Positions 23,301 to 36,174 of a stretch of DNA of 64,000 nucleotides are shown piece by piece; the stretch's first letter is position 1; the number at the start of each line of letters is the position of its first letter. Position numbers and translations under genes: made by a program. The notes beneath the pieces were generated by a model, which was given only the letters and a program-made list of their open reading frames with translations, searched no databases and was not told the DNA's origin. The stretch spans positions 23,348,001-23,412,000 of the forward strand of contig JAIVEN010000010.1 in the NCBI GenBank assembly GCA_026686845.1, written 5' to 3'. This DNA is from Adenanthera pavonina (taxonomy: Eukaryota > Streptophyta > Magnoliopsida > Fabales > Fabaceae).

Positions 23301-26300
23301 TGGTATATATCCCAAAAAGCAACTTTTCAAGAAGTCTACTTCTCAAAAATTTAACTTTTAGAAAGTTTATGCTTTGCATGCTTGTTTAATTTTTAATTTC
23401 CACAGGAAGTGCAAAAATATTTTTAAAATAAATATGTTATATTTCAGTATTAAAGGCATCAATACCCTTTTTTAAAGAAAATGAATTAAATATTTAAGGA
23501 TTTTTTCACAAAATATTATAAACTATGTGGGAAGAAAAATTCCTCAAGTTGTATAATTTATTGGAAAGTTTCATACTTTTCTGGAACCAAGAGTACTTAA
23601 TGATCTACTTCCCAAGAAGTTCACCTTCCCTCCACTCCTTACCCCATATCGAACTTGATCTCGTGCTGCTCAAAACAAACTCAACAGAAAATAAATCCAA
23701 ACCCAACAACTAATCCAATACCCATATCCCTTTCATTTGCACCAATATGATATTCTCCCATGAAAGAGACAACATAGCTCATCCAATGTCACTAATGATA
23801 AGTTGAAAATGGATTATCATAAGTTATTCATATAGATTTCTAATTGACCCACACATATTTCCAATTGAGACACACAATTTCCCGCTGATCCAACAAAAAT
23901 GTCATTTCCTTATTGATTTATTTTTTATTTTTCCAAATCAATACCTTGGAAGTGGAATCTATTAGGAATTTCACATATTCAAAAAATCTTTATAAAAATA
24001 TCTTCCTTTCATGGAACCATCTTTGGGGGTCGCTTGGTATATTTCCCAAAAAGCAACTTTTCAAGAAGTCTACTTCTCAAAAAATTAACTTTTAGAAAGT
24101 TTATGCTTTGCATGCTTGTTTAATTTTTAATTTCCCCAGGAAGTGCAAAAATATTTTTAAAATAAATATGTTATATTTTAGTATTAAAGGTATCAATACC
24201 CTTTTTTAAAGAAAATGAATTAAATATTTAAGGATTTTTTCACAAAATATTATAAACTATGTGGGAAGAAAAATTCCTCAAGTTGTATAATTTATTGGAA
24301 AGTTTCATACTTTTCTGGAACCAAGAGTACTTAATGATCTACTTCCCAAGAAGTTCACCTTCCCTCCCCTCCTTACCCCATATCGAACTTGATCTCATGC
24401 TGCTCAAAACAAACTCAACAGAAAATAAATCCAAACCCAACAACTAATCCAATACCCATATCCCTTTCATTTGCACCAATATGATATTCTCCCATGAAAG
24501 AGACAACATAGCTCATCCAATGTCACTACTTATGATAAGTTGAAAATGGATTATCATAAGTTATTCATATAGGTTTCTAATTGACCCACACATATTTCCA
24601 ATTGAGACACACAATTTCCCGCTGATCCGACAAAAATGTCATTTCCTTATTGATTTATTTTTATTTTTCCAAATCAATACCTTGGAAGTGGAATCTATTA
24701 GGAATTTCACATATTCAAAAAATCTTTATAAAAATATCTTCCTTTCATGGAACCATCTTTGGGGGTCGCTTGGTATATATCCCAAAAAGCAACTTTTCAA
24801 GAAGTCTACTTCTCAAAAATTTAACTTTTAGAAAGTTTATGCTTTGCATGCTTGTTTAATTTTTAATTTCCCCAGGAAGTACAAAAGTATTTTTAAAATA
24901 AATATGTTATATTTTAGTATTAAAGGTATCAATACCCTTTTTTAAAGAAAATGAATCAAATATTTAAGGATTTTGTCACAAAATATTATAAACTATGTGG
25001 GAAGAAAAATTCCTCAAGTTGTATAATTTATTGGAAAGTTTCATACTTTTCTGGAACCAAGAGTACTTAATGATCTACTTCCCAAGAAGTTCACCTTCCC
25101 TCCCCTCCTTACCCCATATCGAACTTGATCTCATGCTGCTCAAAACAAACTCAACAGAAAATAAATCCAAACCCAACAACTAATCCAATACCCATATCCC
25201 TTTCATTTGCACCAATATGATATTCTCCCATGAAAGAGACAACATAGCTCATCCAATGTCACTACTTATGATAAGTTGAAAATGGATTATCATAAGTTAT
25301 TCATATAGGTTTCTAATTGACCCACACATATTTCCAATTGAGACACACAATTTCCCGCTGATCCGACAAAAATGTCATTTCCTTATTGATTTATTTTTAT
25401 TTTTCCAAATCAATACCTTGGAAGTGGAATCTATTAGGAATTTCACATATTCAAAAAATCTTTATAAAAATATCTTCCTTTCATGGAACCATCTTTGGGG
25501 GTCGCTTGGTATATATCCCAAAAAGCAACTTTTCAAGAAGTCTACTTCTCAAAAATTTAACTTTTAGAAAGTTTATGCTTTGCATGCTTGTTTAATTTTT
25601 AATTTCCACAGGAAGTGCAAAAATATTTTTAAAATAAATATGTTATATTTCAGTATTAAAGGCATCAATACCCTTTTTTAAAGAAAATGAATTAAATATT
25701 TAAGGATATTTTTGACATAATATTATAAACTATGTGGGAAGAAAAATTCCTCAAGTTGTATAATTTATTGGAAAGTTTCATACTTTTCTGGAACCAAGAG
25801 TACTTAATGATCTACTTCCCAAGAAGTTCACCTTCCCTCCCCTCCTTACCCCATATCGAACTTGATCTCATGCTGCTCAAAACAAACTCAACAGAAAATA
25901 AATCCAAACCCAACAACTAATCCAATACCCATATCCCTTTCATTTGCACCAATATGATATTCTCCCATGAAAGAGACAACATAGCTCATCCAATGTCACT
26001 ACTTATGATAAGTTGAAAATGGATTATCATAAGTTATTCATCTAGGTTTCTAATTGACCCACACATATTTCCAATTGAGACACACAATTTCCCGCTGATC
26101 CGACAAAAATGTCATTTCCTTATTGATTTATTTTTATTTTTCCAAATCAATACCTTGGAAGTGGAATCTATTAGGAATTTCACATATTCAAAAAATCTTT
26201 ATAAAAATATCTTCCTTTCATGGAACCATCTTTGGGGGTCGCTTGGTATATATCCCAAAAAGCAACTTTTCAAGAAGTCTACTTCTCAAAAATTTAACTT

Positions 26301-27783
26301 TTAGAAAGTTTATGCTTTGCATGCTTGTTTAATTTTTAATTTCCACAGGAAGTGCAAAAATATTTTTAAAATAAATATGTTATATTTCAGTATTAAAGGC
26401 ATCAATACCCTTTTTTAAAGAAAATGAATTAAATATTTAAGGATTTTTTCACAAAATATTATAAACTATGTGGGAAGAAAAATTCCTCAAGTTGTATAAT
26501 TTATTGGAAAGTTTCATACTTTTCTGGAACCAAGAGTACTTAATGATCTACTTCCCAAGAAGTTCACCTTCCCTCCACTCCTTACCCCATATCGAACTTG
26601 ATCTCGTGCTGCTCAAAACAAACTCAACAGAAAATAAATCCAAACCCAACAACTAATCCAATACCCATATCCCTTTCATTTGCACCAATATGATATTCTC
26701 CCATGAAAGAGACAACATAGCTCATCCAATGTCACTAATGATAAGTTGAAAATGGATTATCATAAGTTATTCATATAGATTTCTAATTGACCCACACATA
26801 TTTCCAATTGAGACACACAATTTCCCGCTGATCCAACAAAAATGTCATTTCCTTATTGATTTATTTTTTATTTTTCCAAATCAATACCTTGGAAGTGGAA
26901 TCTATTAGGAATTTCACATATTCAAAAAATCTTTATAAAAATATCTTCCTTTCATGGAACCATCTTTGGGGGTCGCTTGGTATATTTCCCAAAAAGCAAC
27001 TTTTCAAGAAGTCTACTTCTCAAAAAATTAACTTTTAGAAAGTTTATGCTTTGCATGCTTGTTTAATTTTTAATTTCCCCAGGAAGTGCAAAAATATTTT
27101 TAAAATAAATATGTTATATTTTAGTATTAAAGGTATCAATACCCTTTTTTAAAGAAAATGAATTAAATATTTAAGGATTTTTTCACAAAATATTATAAAC
27201 TATGTGGGAAGAAAAATTCCTCAAGTTGTATAATTTATTGGAAAGTTTCATACTTTTCTGGAACCAAGAGTACTTAATGATCTACTTCCCAAGAAGGTCA
27301 CCTTCCCTCCCCTCCTTACCCCATATCGAACTTGATCTCATGCTGCTCAACACAAACTCAACAGAAAATAAATCTGAACCCAACAGCTAATCCAATACCC
27401 ATATCCCTTTCATTTGCACCAATATGATATTCTCCCATGAAAGAGACAACATAGCTCATCCAATGTCACTACTTATGATAAGTTGAAAATGGATCATCAT
27501 AAGTTATTCTTATAGATTTCTAATTGACCCACACATATTTCCAATTGAGACACACAATTTCCCGCTGATCTGACAAAAATGTCATTTCCGTATTGATTTA
27601 TTTTTATTTTTCCAAATCAATACCTTGGAAGTGGAATCTATTAGGAATTTCACATATTCAAAAAATCTTTATAAAAATATCTTCCTTTCATGGAACCATC
27701 TTTGGGGGTCGCTTGGTATATTTCCCAAAAAGCAACTTTTCAAGAAGTCTACTTCTAAAAAATTTAACTTTTAGAAAGTTTAT
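20341..27783. repeat. Tandem array of ~736-bp monomers, left block (about 10 units)
   Basis: A recurring landmark (ATGTGGGAAGAAAAATTCC or variant) lies at 20584, 21317, 22053, 22789, 23525, 24259, 24995, 25732, 26468 and 27202. Spacings from the second landmark on are 734-737 bp. Monomers are nearly identical and AT-rich. Each contains frames of about 62 and 69 codons, but their sequence follows the repeat and shows no known domain, so I do not call them genes. The array starts at the phase ATCTTTGGG (20341), breaks at the CACTA insertion at 27784, and resumes at 38163. Confidence 0.95.
20851..20882. repeat. Hairpin inside each array monomer (first unit shown)
   Basis: CTTATGATAA and TTATCATAAG form a perfect 10-bp inverted repeat around a 12-base loop. 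It recurs in most monomers. Units with landmarks at 23525 and 26468 have lost part of the left arm (CACTAATGATAAG instead of CACTACTTATGATAAG), which explains their shorter length. Confidence 0.8.
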
Positions 27784-28225
27784 CACTACTACAAATTTGG
27801 GAATAGTTGGCGTTTTTTTCAAATTTATTGGCATTTTAAAAACGCCATCTATTAATGCGCTGATGAAAGTCTTTAAAATACAATGGCGTTTGAAAAACGC
27901 TAATGTTTCTTCAGTATTTAGTTGGCGTTTATTGATAAACGCCAACTAAAGTGAACTACAACATTAAGAAACGTTGGCGTTTTTAAGTAAAACGCCAACT
28001 AAAGTCTCCATTTAGTTGGCGTTTATCAATAAACGCCAATTTTTCTTAAGGTTTTATTTGGCGTTTACAAACAAAATGCCAACTAAAGTCTGTTCAAAAC
28101 GACTAAAACATTAAGAAACATTGGCGTTTTTAACTAAAACGCCAACTAAAGTCTCACTTTAGTTGACGTTTATCAATAAACGCCAACGTTTTTTATGATT
28201 TTCCTTAGCGTTTAACATTAAATGC
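27784..28225. repeat. Left subterminal palindrome array, CACTA 1
   Basis: At least eight copies of TTGGCGTTTA or variant face AAACGCCAA, forming repeated palindromes such as GGCGTTTATCAATAAACGCC separated by ACTAAAGTC spacers. They presumably bind element-encoded protein. Confidence 0.88.
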
Positions 28226-28497
28226 CAATGTTTTTTATCATTATTTTTTTTTATATTTTACTGTTACGCTACACAACCTACAGTTATTCATTATCAACCA
28301 CATCTATTGAACCCAGAAATTGGAGTAAAACATAACAAGATGGAGTAATATATATTATTACATTTATAGTACCGGCCAGTGGAAATTCCAGTGATCAATT
28401 AAGAAGCAAACTAATTAATTAAAAAAAGAAAAAAGAAAACCATGAATAAATTTCAGTTATTGACAACAGAATGTGCAGGAAGAAGCCAAGAATACAA

Positions 28498-29218
28498 GCA
28501 AAGGTGTTAGTATCTTTACGATTAAATGTCACTTGCATCACATAATGAGAGTGCCCCTCAAATATCTGAGTACAAACCCAGCCTTTCTCCCAATCCCAAA
28601 GCTTTTTGAGCATATATCAGCAGATGATGACAGCACGTAAGGAAGGGTAGGATGAACTGCCACACACCTAATGTAATCTGTATGTGCCTCAAAAACTTTA
28701 ACTTTATCCATTGTGTTGTAATTATATGCTCCAACAACCACCCACTGTTTGCGTGCAACAAATTTGGCCGACCTAACTGCAAAATCATGCTGTACTTCAG
28801 CTCCATTGTGGTATATATTTTGAGTTATAATAATAGTGAGAAAAGATACACTTTCAAACAATTTTGGCAGTACAGGTAAATATTGGTTTGCTAAAGAAAA
28901 AACAAGGATCATGTACCTGGTAACTCAGTAACCTCAAAAGACTTGGCCAAGGAAATGGTGAAAACAAACATGGGGTATCCAGAGCCATAGTTATGAAATT
29001 CACAATTCTAATCTGTCAGTTTGAATAGAAGAATGCAAAAGGCACACAAGAAAATTTATTCCACTGCAATATATCCACCATAATCATTACAACCCTCCAT
29101 TGGCTAAAACGCACTAACAAGTTATAACAATACACAGGATCTCAATTAAAAAATTTTCAGGTACCTGAGATTGGGAGCTCCAAATACAGACAGTTCCTGA
29201 GTATAAACTTGCCAGAAT
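28498..29218 (-). pseudogene. Captured coatomer beta-prime (COPB2) gene fragment, CACTA 1
   Basis: Three exons with retained introns read on the minus strand. Exon a (29218-29165) gives ILASLYSGTVCIW and ends CAG/GTACCT. Exon b (about 28948-28917) gives AKSFEVTELP. Exon c (28776 to about 28498) starts after TTGCAG and gives VRSAKFVARKQWVV, VKVFEAHTDYIRCVAVHP and LPYVLSSS. These are the N-terminal WD repeats of the COPI coat subunit beta-prime, which sorts Golgi-to-ER cargo. The b-c junction splices in phase 1 to restore ELPVRSAKF. Relative to CACTA 2, this copy has lost the codons for the GADDMFI motif and has an indel frameshift after LPYVLSSS. It is a fragment and not functional. Confidence 0.93.
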
Positions 29219-29425
29219 CCTGTGGTAGCCATGACAAAATCACACATTTCAGCAAAATAGCCAACGATAAACTATTTACCAATCCTATGTCATCAGTAAC
29301 CCTGTTGACAAATTCCATGACTAATATTGATATAATTCTCACAGATGCCACACAGTAGAAATAATCAAATTAAGAAAGCAACTATAGAATTTTAAATTGC
29401 AGCATGGTTAAATTTACCTCTCTAT

Positions 29426-32400
29426 TCATAGGCACTTATCAAGGACGAAGTTACACCACTCTTCGATGAGTTCCTCTATTTGCGTATCAGAGTACTCGGA
29501 ATAAGAGGTGTCAGGGAAGTACTGTAAATTAAAAAATTATAAATAAGCGAAAATGGCAAAATTTTATAAGCCTTAATGTAAATATAAAATTACATACCGT
29601 GTCTGGGATTATGCTATGACCATGTGTGATGATATCCTTCATGAATAACATCACATAGTATCCACAGTCATTGTCATTTGGTTGTTTTGGACACTAAAGA
29701 GGAAACTTATATTAATTATACAATACAGAAATATTAATCTCAACAATTGTTGATTAAATATAAATTTATACATACCCGTATCTTCTGCCATTTATATAAC
29801 GAGGAAGCTAAGGGTTTTACCATTTTGCCCTTATGATTATCTCTACAACCCCGGCCCGCTCGAAATATTGACACAGCACTGTTTAACCATAAAATATAAA
29901 AAAATATTAGATTGAGCAAAACCTAGCTAATTTGAATTATTACATATAAGTATGGATCATTAAAAACATGAAAAATAAATCTAGGATCCTTACTTATTAA
30001 TTATCCCCATCATTTGTTCACGGAGTTCCGGATCATAATTCAAAGGATCCAAAAAATAGATAGTTGGCTCCAATGGATTGATTGCAATTAACATCCAGTG
30101 TCCACTATGAAAAAATAACCAGAGTCATTAGGAAATTATTATTCAGCAGATGAAGTCAAATACATTAAATCCTGAGAATTTACTTACACATTATGATACG
30201 GAACCAAGAATAAGACATCTTTGTCAGCCCTTGCAGTGAATGCATCCGCAATTAACTGCTGCTATTCAGTAATCTTACTGTCCAGCAATTTTGAAGCATA
30301 AGCAGCAACCTCTTCAGGATGGATGAATATAAATTTATTTGTAAGATTGCAAGGCTCCAAAAATGTCTCGTACAGGTATCTAAAGTTTAGAAACAAAATA
30401 AAAAGCAACATAGGTTAATATGAAGGCCTAAATTGAAAAAAATTAAAACAAATAGATTAATATCAAGTACCTTATGTACAAGTTAACATTCGCAACCCCA
30501 ATCCACTTCCGATGGATGATGTAATCAACAATTTCAGTGTTGATACTTTCAAATACTACCTTATTATAAATGTTCTTGGCAAATTTCACACGTTTTTCGA
30601 CTTTGCCCTTAAGCGAATGTGGTAGAAACTTGACAATCATCCTTCGAAAGGTGTCTGGAACTGGATGCCTGGGCGGCTGCATGAGTGGTGGAGCTACTAA
30701 TTCCTTCGAATGTCCTGACTCTCTGACCTTACTCTTCCCCTTCAACTAAGCAACAAAGTGGGAAATTTTGAGATTAACCACCTTAATATACACATAATAA
30801 TAATATATGTCTATAGGTCCTCTAATATGAACCTTTGAATGTAGTGGCTCATTCAAGACATCTAGTATCAAGTTAGTATACTATCAAGTAACATACCTTT
30901 ACTAATGGAGCAGCAGTGATGAGGTGTGCGGGCCATGCTACGAAGCTGCCCAATGCCATTCCTATTGTTTCCATATCCCCCGCAGGAACAGGCAACCTAG
31001 TACCCTCCTCCCTAACTACCTCAATCGACACTTTTAGATGATTTGCAGGTACGGGTGCATTGTGAAGCATCTCTTCAGGGCTATTATGCACATGCCCCTC
31101 CGCAACCACACGTCAATTAGGTGTTTCTAACCATAGCTGGCAATATGATTGACCCTATTCCAATCAATGCATTAGAACACAACCATTTATTAGGGGTAAA
31201 AAATAAAGTTATCTTTTAACTTGTTCATGATAGCAATTACCTGAGGGAGATCATAAGGGGTAACAGTGCAACTATCTTTGGCACTAGCTGACACTGGTGG
31301 TGTCCCTTGCGTTCCCTGTAGTTGAAGCACCATGTTCGTCAATTCAGCTAATCGGAGCTGCATATCAGATTGAGTCTGATGTTGTTCCTGAACAATAGCC
31401 TCCAATCGGGCAACCTTTGCAGCATCTGATAATGATCGAGGCCCAAAAAAGGCTTTGTGTGTCACACCAAACCCTGTACCCCTAACACGACCAGGATACT
31501 CAGGGACCCCCAGTGCCTTACCAAGTATGTCCTGCCCAACGCTCTCCTGCTCACTAGCTTGAGGCATGGAATTAGAGAGTTCATTCTGTGGAAGAAAGAG
31601 AAACAAAATATAAATTTTGCAACTAAATAATAAGTATTTGAAAATATATATGAAAATAAAATATATAATACAATAATACTAACTATTGACTCGGCAACTT
31701 TTCGAACGTTGTCATTGTCAATTATCCCATCCTTGTTCTTGCGAGATTCTATCCATAGCTCATGGCGTTCGATTTCCCTCCCTTCTGACCCCTCCTTTGA
31801 TTGCTATGTTTGATCACAAATAAGCAAATGTGTCAGTATTTGAACATAAGTGTCATTCATAGAAAAATCAACTATCAAACCACGTACCATCTTAACCTCT
31901 ATACCATGGTATCCTTGACAACCCCCTCTATATGGGTATTGCTGCTTCTTGGCTCTGTCACTATTGGCTTGGCTTAATTTCTGAAAAGTTATGCAGAATA
32001 TTAGTTTTAGTGTAACAAAAACTAAGATAAAGTACATATGATTAGGTTTATGTCCACCAAAAAAGTTGCAATAAGAATATTCAATGAAATGACATACTAT
32101 GTCAATTATGCACACAACAAAGCAGACTTTTATTCAATGACTAAATATATGTACTATAATTAATTTAAGACCAACAATGACAGAAATGGGTTACCTGAAA
32201 AGATTCTTCACGACGCCTAGCAACAAAAGCATCCCAGTGTTCCTGTGTAATGTACAACTCAAACAACCGAGGCGGATGAACAACAAAGTTGCCAGCTGCA
32301 TCTCTCAAGAAGAATCTAGTGAGAATGGATCGAAAATTTCGGAGTGCGACACCAGCCTTCATATATATGTGTCTCCTGTGACTATTATTGATGTCAAAAG

Positions 32401-32791
32401 CAGACTGCAACATGCATTACCGAAAAGAATTATTATCTGTATATATGTACACACATTATAATCAAATGACATACTATATTATTACCTCTATATCTTCAAA
32501 AATACTATTCTTCACAGGATCAGGGGCTTTCCTCCAATCCCTGTGAGGATGGGAGATTGGAACCTTCAACTTCGCAGCGACCCCAATATAACTGCTCAAT
32601 TTTTGTCCACCCTTTTGTATTGGATTGCCTTTGCGATTCCATTCGACATGAATCTTTTGGCCAGTGTGTCGGGCGTGTATCACCTCTTTCAACACAGTCA
32701 AGCCATGCCGGTGCTGTTTGATATATTTCTGTAGCTCTTCTTGACCATCATCAGCACCACGATCATGATCATGAGCAGAAGGGGATGCCAT
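29426..32791 (-). pseudogene. CACTA 1 second gene: Transposase_24-like plus Ulp1 protease
   Basis: Twelve exons trace on the minus strand: 32791-32486, 32404-32195, 31980-31888, 31803-31684, 31585-31241, 31154-30897, 30745-30471, 30379-30188, 30104-29994, 29878-29776, 29693-29598 and 29521-29426. They sum to 2,205 nt, 734 codons plus stop, in phase throughout. Residues about 103-243 match the plant Ptta/En/Spm transposase type (FRSILTRFFLRD, NSDRAKKQQYPYRGG, HELWIESRKNKDG). Residues about 297-333 look coiled-coil (VARLEAIVQEQHQ). The C-terminus is a Ulp1-type SUMO-protease fold: His602 in GHWMLIAINP, Asp619 in YFLDPL, Gln675 and Cys681 in NDCGYYVMLF. The His-Asp spacing of 17 and Gln-Cys spacing of 6 equal those of yeast Ulp1. 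Two stops break it: CGA to TGA in exon 6 (after LETPN) and CAG to TAG in exon 8 (after SKITE). Confidence 0.85.
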
Positions 32792-32923
32792 TTACCTACA
32801 ATAAAATTCCAACAAACATGTAAGATATCAAAGAAGGAAAAAAAATTTAAAGCAAATACAACACATAAAAAAAACTAATAAAACATCAAAAATTTATACA
32901 TGTCGAAGGAAATAAAATTCAAA

Positions 32924-35900
32924 CTAAGGCAAACAATAAAAAATATTCGATAATTCAAACCTTTTCCTCTTTCTTTTCAGATGTTCACTAATCCATCCCC
33001 TCTTCCAAATCCAAGTACCTTCTTGATGGTCATCTCTCACATAAAGGGTATCATCTCCACCAGGATCAGTATCAAGTGATGTCCCATGGAAAGGATCATC
33101 CTCAATGCACGCACCTTGATAGTCTTGACCATCATCTAAGGTGTCAATTATTTTGTACGTTAGCATAACAATTGACCACTTCTTATTAGTAGGATCAGTG
33201 ACAAAAAACACTTGTTGGGCTTGGGATGCTAAAATAAAAGGTTCATCTTTATACCCCACCCTATTAAGATCCACTTGAATGAACCCTGAATCATCAACTA
33301 GGAGGCCGTTGTTGTTGTCAACCCATTTACAACCAAAGACAGGTACCCGGAATGAGATGTAGTCCAATTCCCATATGTGCTCAATTACCCCAAAGTATGA
33401 CATGGGTGCAAAAATGGGGTTTTTGTCTTTAACAATAGATATATGCATTGATTGAGCTATAAGGGTTATCCCACTATTTTGCATTATACTCTTATCATCT
33501 TGCTCTTTTGTATAGAATGTGTACCCATTGATAAGATAACCAGTGTAAGATCGTACATACATGCTTGGACCCATAGCTAACTGTTTCAACCTGATCGAAA
33601 CTGAACTAGAAGTCCTCTCCAACTCTGTGAGGATGTGATCACGCAACCAATGTATAAAAAGTCAATTATGTTCTTTTGATATCCAACTCTCATTCTTATT
33701 AGGGTTCAAGGTTCTAATTCTCTCCTTGTGCATTTCCACATATTCATCAACCTCATCTGAGTTGTGCAAGACATACAGGTGAGCTTGCTCCCACTGTATC
33801 CTAGAGATACTAACTATTTCACTTCCCCGAATCCCTTCACCACTTGTTCTACCCAAGTGACGAGACCTTGGAAGTCCAATGTTATCAACACTCAATAAGT
33901 ATTCAGTACAAAATTCAACAGCTTCTTCGGCTATGTACCTTTCAACAATACATCCCTCTGGTCTACTTCGATTTTTCACATACCCTTTCAATATCTTCAT
34001 GTAACGCTCAATCGGGTACATCCATCTCATATACGCTGGGCCACACATTTGTGTTTCCCTAACTAGGTGTACTGTTAGGTGAACCATCATGTCAAAGAAT
34101 GAAGGTGGGAAATACATCTCAAGCTCACACAAAGTGACAACAATTTGTCTTTGCAATGTGGGCAACTTCCTAGGGTCAATGACTTTGCTGCCAATAGCCT
34201 TGAAAAAGAAACATAGTTTCGTGATTGTCCCTCGTACCTTTCTCGGCAATATGGATCGTATACCCACCGGCATCATATGCTCCATCAAAACATGACAATC
34301 ATGACACTTTAGACCCTTCAACTTCAAGTCTTTCATAGATACAAGGTTCTTGATATTTGATGAGTACCCCTCCGGAACTTTAACTCCATCAAGGAATTCA
34401 CAAAGAGATACTTTTTCTTTTCTAGATAAAGTATAAGCAGCTGGTGGAAGATAAGTACGCCGTTTGTCCTTGATCGGTGCCAATTCTCCTCTAATTCCCA
34501 TAGCAACCAAATCCAGTCTCGCCTTCTTACCATCTTTGGTCTTTCCCTTCACATTGAGTAACGTACCAATAATGCTGTCACATACATTTTTTTCTATGTG
34601 CATCACATCAAGGAAGTTCCTCACATACAAGGACTTCTAATATGGCAAATCAAAGAAAATTGACCTCTTCTTCCACCCACTTGTCCTAAGGTGTCTGGCA
34701 AAAGGTTTCCCAAAGTTGTTAGTCAAATGTTGTATCTTTCCAAACAGGTCCTCACCGCTTAACGGAACAGGTTCTCTTCCGTCTTCTATATTCCCATCAA
34801 ATGCTTTTCTCCACCCTCTATAATGATGTCCCTGATGTAAAAATCTCCGATGCCCGAGAAAGACAAATTTCCCACCATGCTCCAACCGAATCGATTGTGT
34901 GCCTTCTTCACATATAGGGCAACCAAATTCTCCTTGATACTATATCTAGACAAATTCCCATACGCTGGAAAATCATTAATTGTACCAAACAGCATAGCTC
35001 TCAAATTGAATGGTTCCTTCCTATACCCATCATACACCTCTACACCACTCTGCCATAATAGCTTCAAGTCATCAATTAGTGGAGCCAAGTATACATCTAT
35101 ATCATTTCCGGGTTGTTTAGGTCCAGAAATTAACAAAGACAACATCATGAATTTTCACTTCATGCATAGCCACGGAGGCAAGTTATAAATCACCAAAATC
35201 ACGGGCCATGTACTGTGTGTACTACTTTGCATACCATGCGGGTTCATTCCATCAGTAGATAATGCAAGACGTAGGTTTCTAGCTTCTGCCCCGAAATCTT
35301 CATAGTCACGATCAATTAATTTCCATTGCGGAGAATCTGCAGGATGTCTAGGCTTCCCATCTTTAATTCTATCATCTGCATGCCATGTCAAGAGCTTCAC
35401 ATTCTCCAGACTGTTGTACATGCGTCTAAATCTAGGTATGATGGGAAAATACCAAACTACCTTCACTGGACTCGATTCTTTCTTCTTATAACGTTGGGCA
35501 TTGCATTTAGGACACTTGTCTAATGATGCAAATTCCTTCCGAAATAAGATGCAATCGTTAGGACAAGCATGTATCCTCTCATAGCTCATCCCTATAAAGC
35601 TTAACATTCGTTTAGCCTCATATGTTCGGCTAGGAAGCTCATTATCCTCTGGCAGCATGTCCTTCAAAAGTGCAAGCAATTCTGTGAAGCTCTTATCACT
35701 CCATCCATTGCCTGCTTTCAAGTTGTATAGCTTGAACACAGTTGACAATATCGTGAACTTAATGCATCCAGAGTACAATGGTTTTTCTGCATCCCTCTTC
35801 AACCTATCAAACATCCCCGGACAATCCTTAAGTTCATCCTCAATCACATTGGTCAGCTCTTCAAGATGATCGGCCTCAAGTCTGCTTGTGTCGAAATCAT

Positions 35901-36174
35901 TCGATCTATAGCTCCCACTATACGTATTACTGCTATAATCATTATTCGTCTCACCATGCCTTGTCCATCGTGTGTAACTTCGATCAATTCCATTACAAAT
36001 TAAATGTGATTCCAAGTCAGTTGCACTAACTAGCCTCCCATAGCAACACTTCAAGCAAGGGCATATAATTTTTTCGGGGTTATCAGCATGCTCAACTGCA
36101 AACCTAACAAACTCTTTCACTCCATCCCAATATTCCTGAGTCAAACGATTCGCAGACATCCATTTCCGATCCAT
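32924..36174 (-). pseudogene. CACTA 1 TNP2-type transposase, disrupted
   Basis: This is the CACTA (En/Spm) DDE-type transposase, acting in the nucleus on element ends. It is one long exon, about 1,083 codons if unbroken. Order: an N-terminal transposase-associated domain (MDRKWMSANRLTQEYW, then CPCLKC and HLICNGID); the TNP2 core (DGMNPHGMQSSTHSTWPV, LPPWLCMK, then HRRFLHQGH and LDVMHIEKNV); a DUF4218-type region (LCELEMYFPPSFFDMMVHL, ERYMKILKGYVKN); and a DUF4216-type region (VFGCKWVDNN, VDLNRVGYKDEPF). Lesions: TGA at 35157-35155 (CGA in CACTA 2), a one-base deletion near 34932, TAG at 34639-34637 (TGG in CACTA 2) and TGA at 33664-33662 (CGA in CACTA 2). The start is the methionine that opens the associated domain. 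It lies upstream of the Ulp1-type gene, about 130 bp apart, probably as part of one transcription unit with alternative splicing, as in En/Spm (inference). Confidence 0.93.

Noticed and set aside
20584..27390. Repeated open frames of 62 and 69 codons in every array monomer, which might be a tandem gene family.
   Set aside because: Near-identity extends equally through the non-coding parts of the monomer, there is no preference for silent changes, and the proteins show no known motif. One frame changes length with a single-base change in a T-run. They are passengers of the repeat.
27784..28225. The regularly spaced short repeats at CACTA ends as a CRISPR-like array.
   Set aside because: The repeats are palindromic, variable and alternate in orientation. 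They sit at transposon termini in a plant genome, with no unique equal-length spacers.
33844..34295. Plus-strand open frames inside the transposase region (also 47109-47560, 47729-48454 and others).
   Set aside because: They are antisense to the TNP2 coding region, which has clear domain matches on the minus strand.
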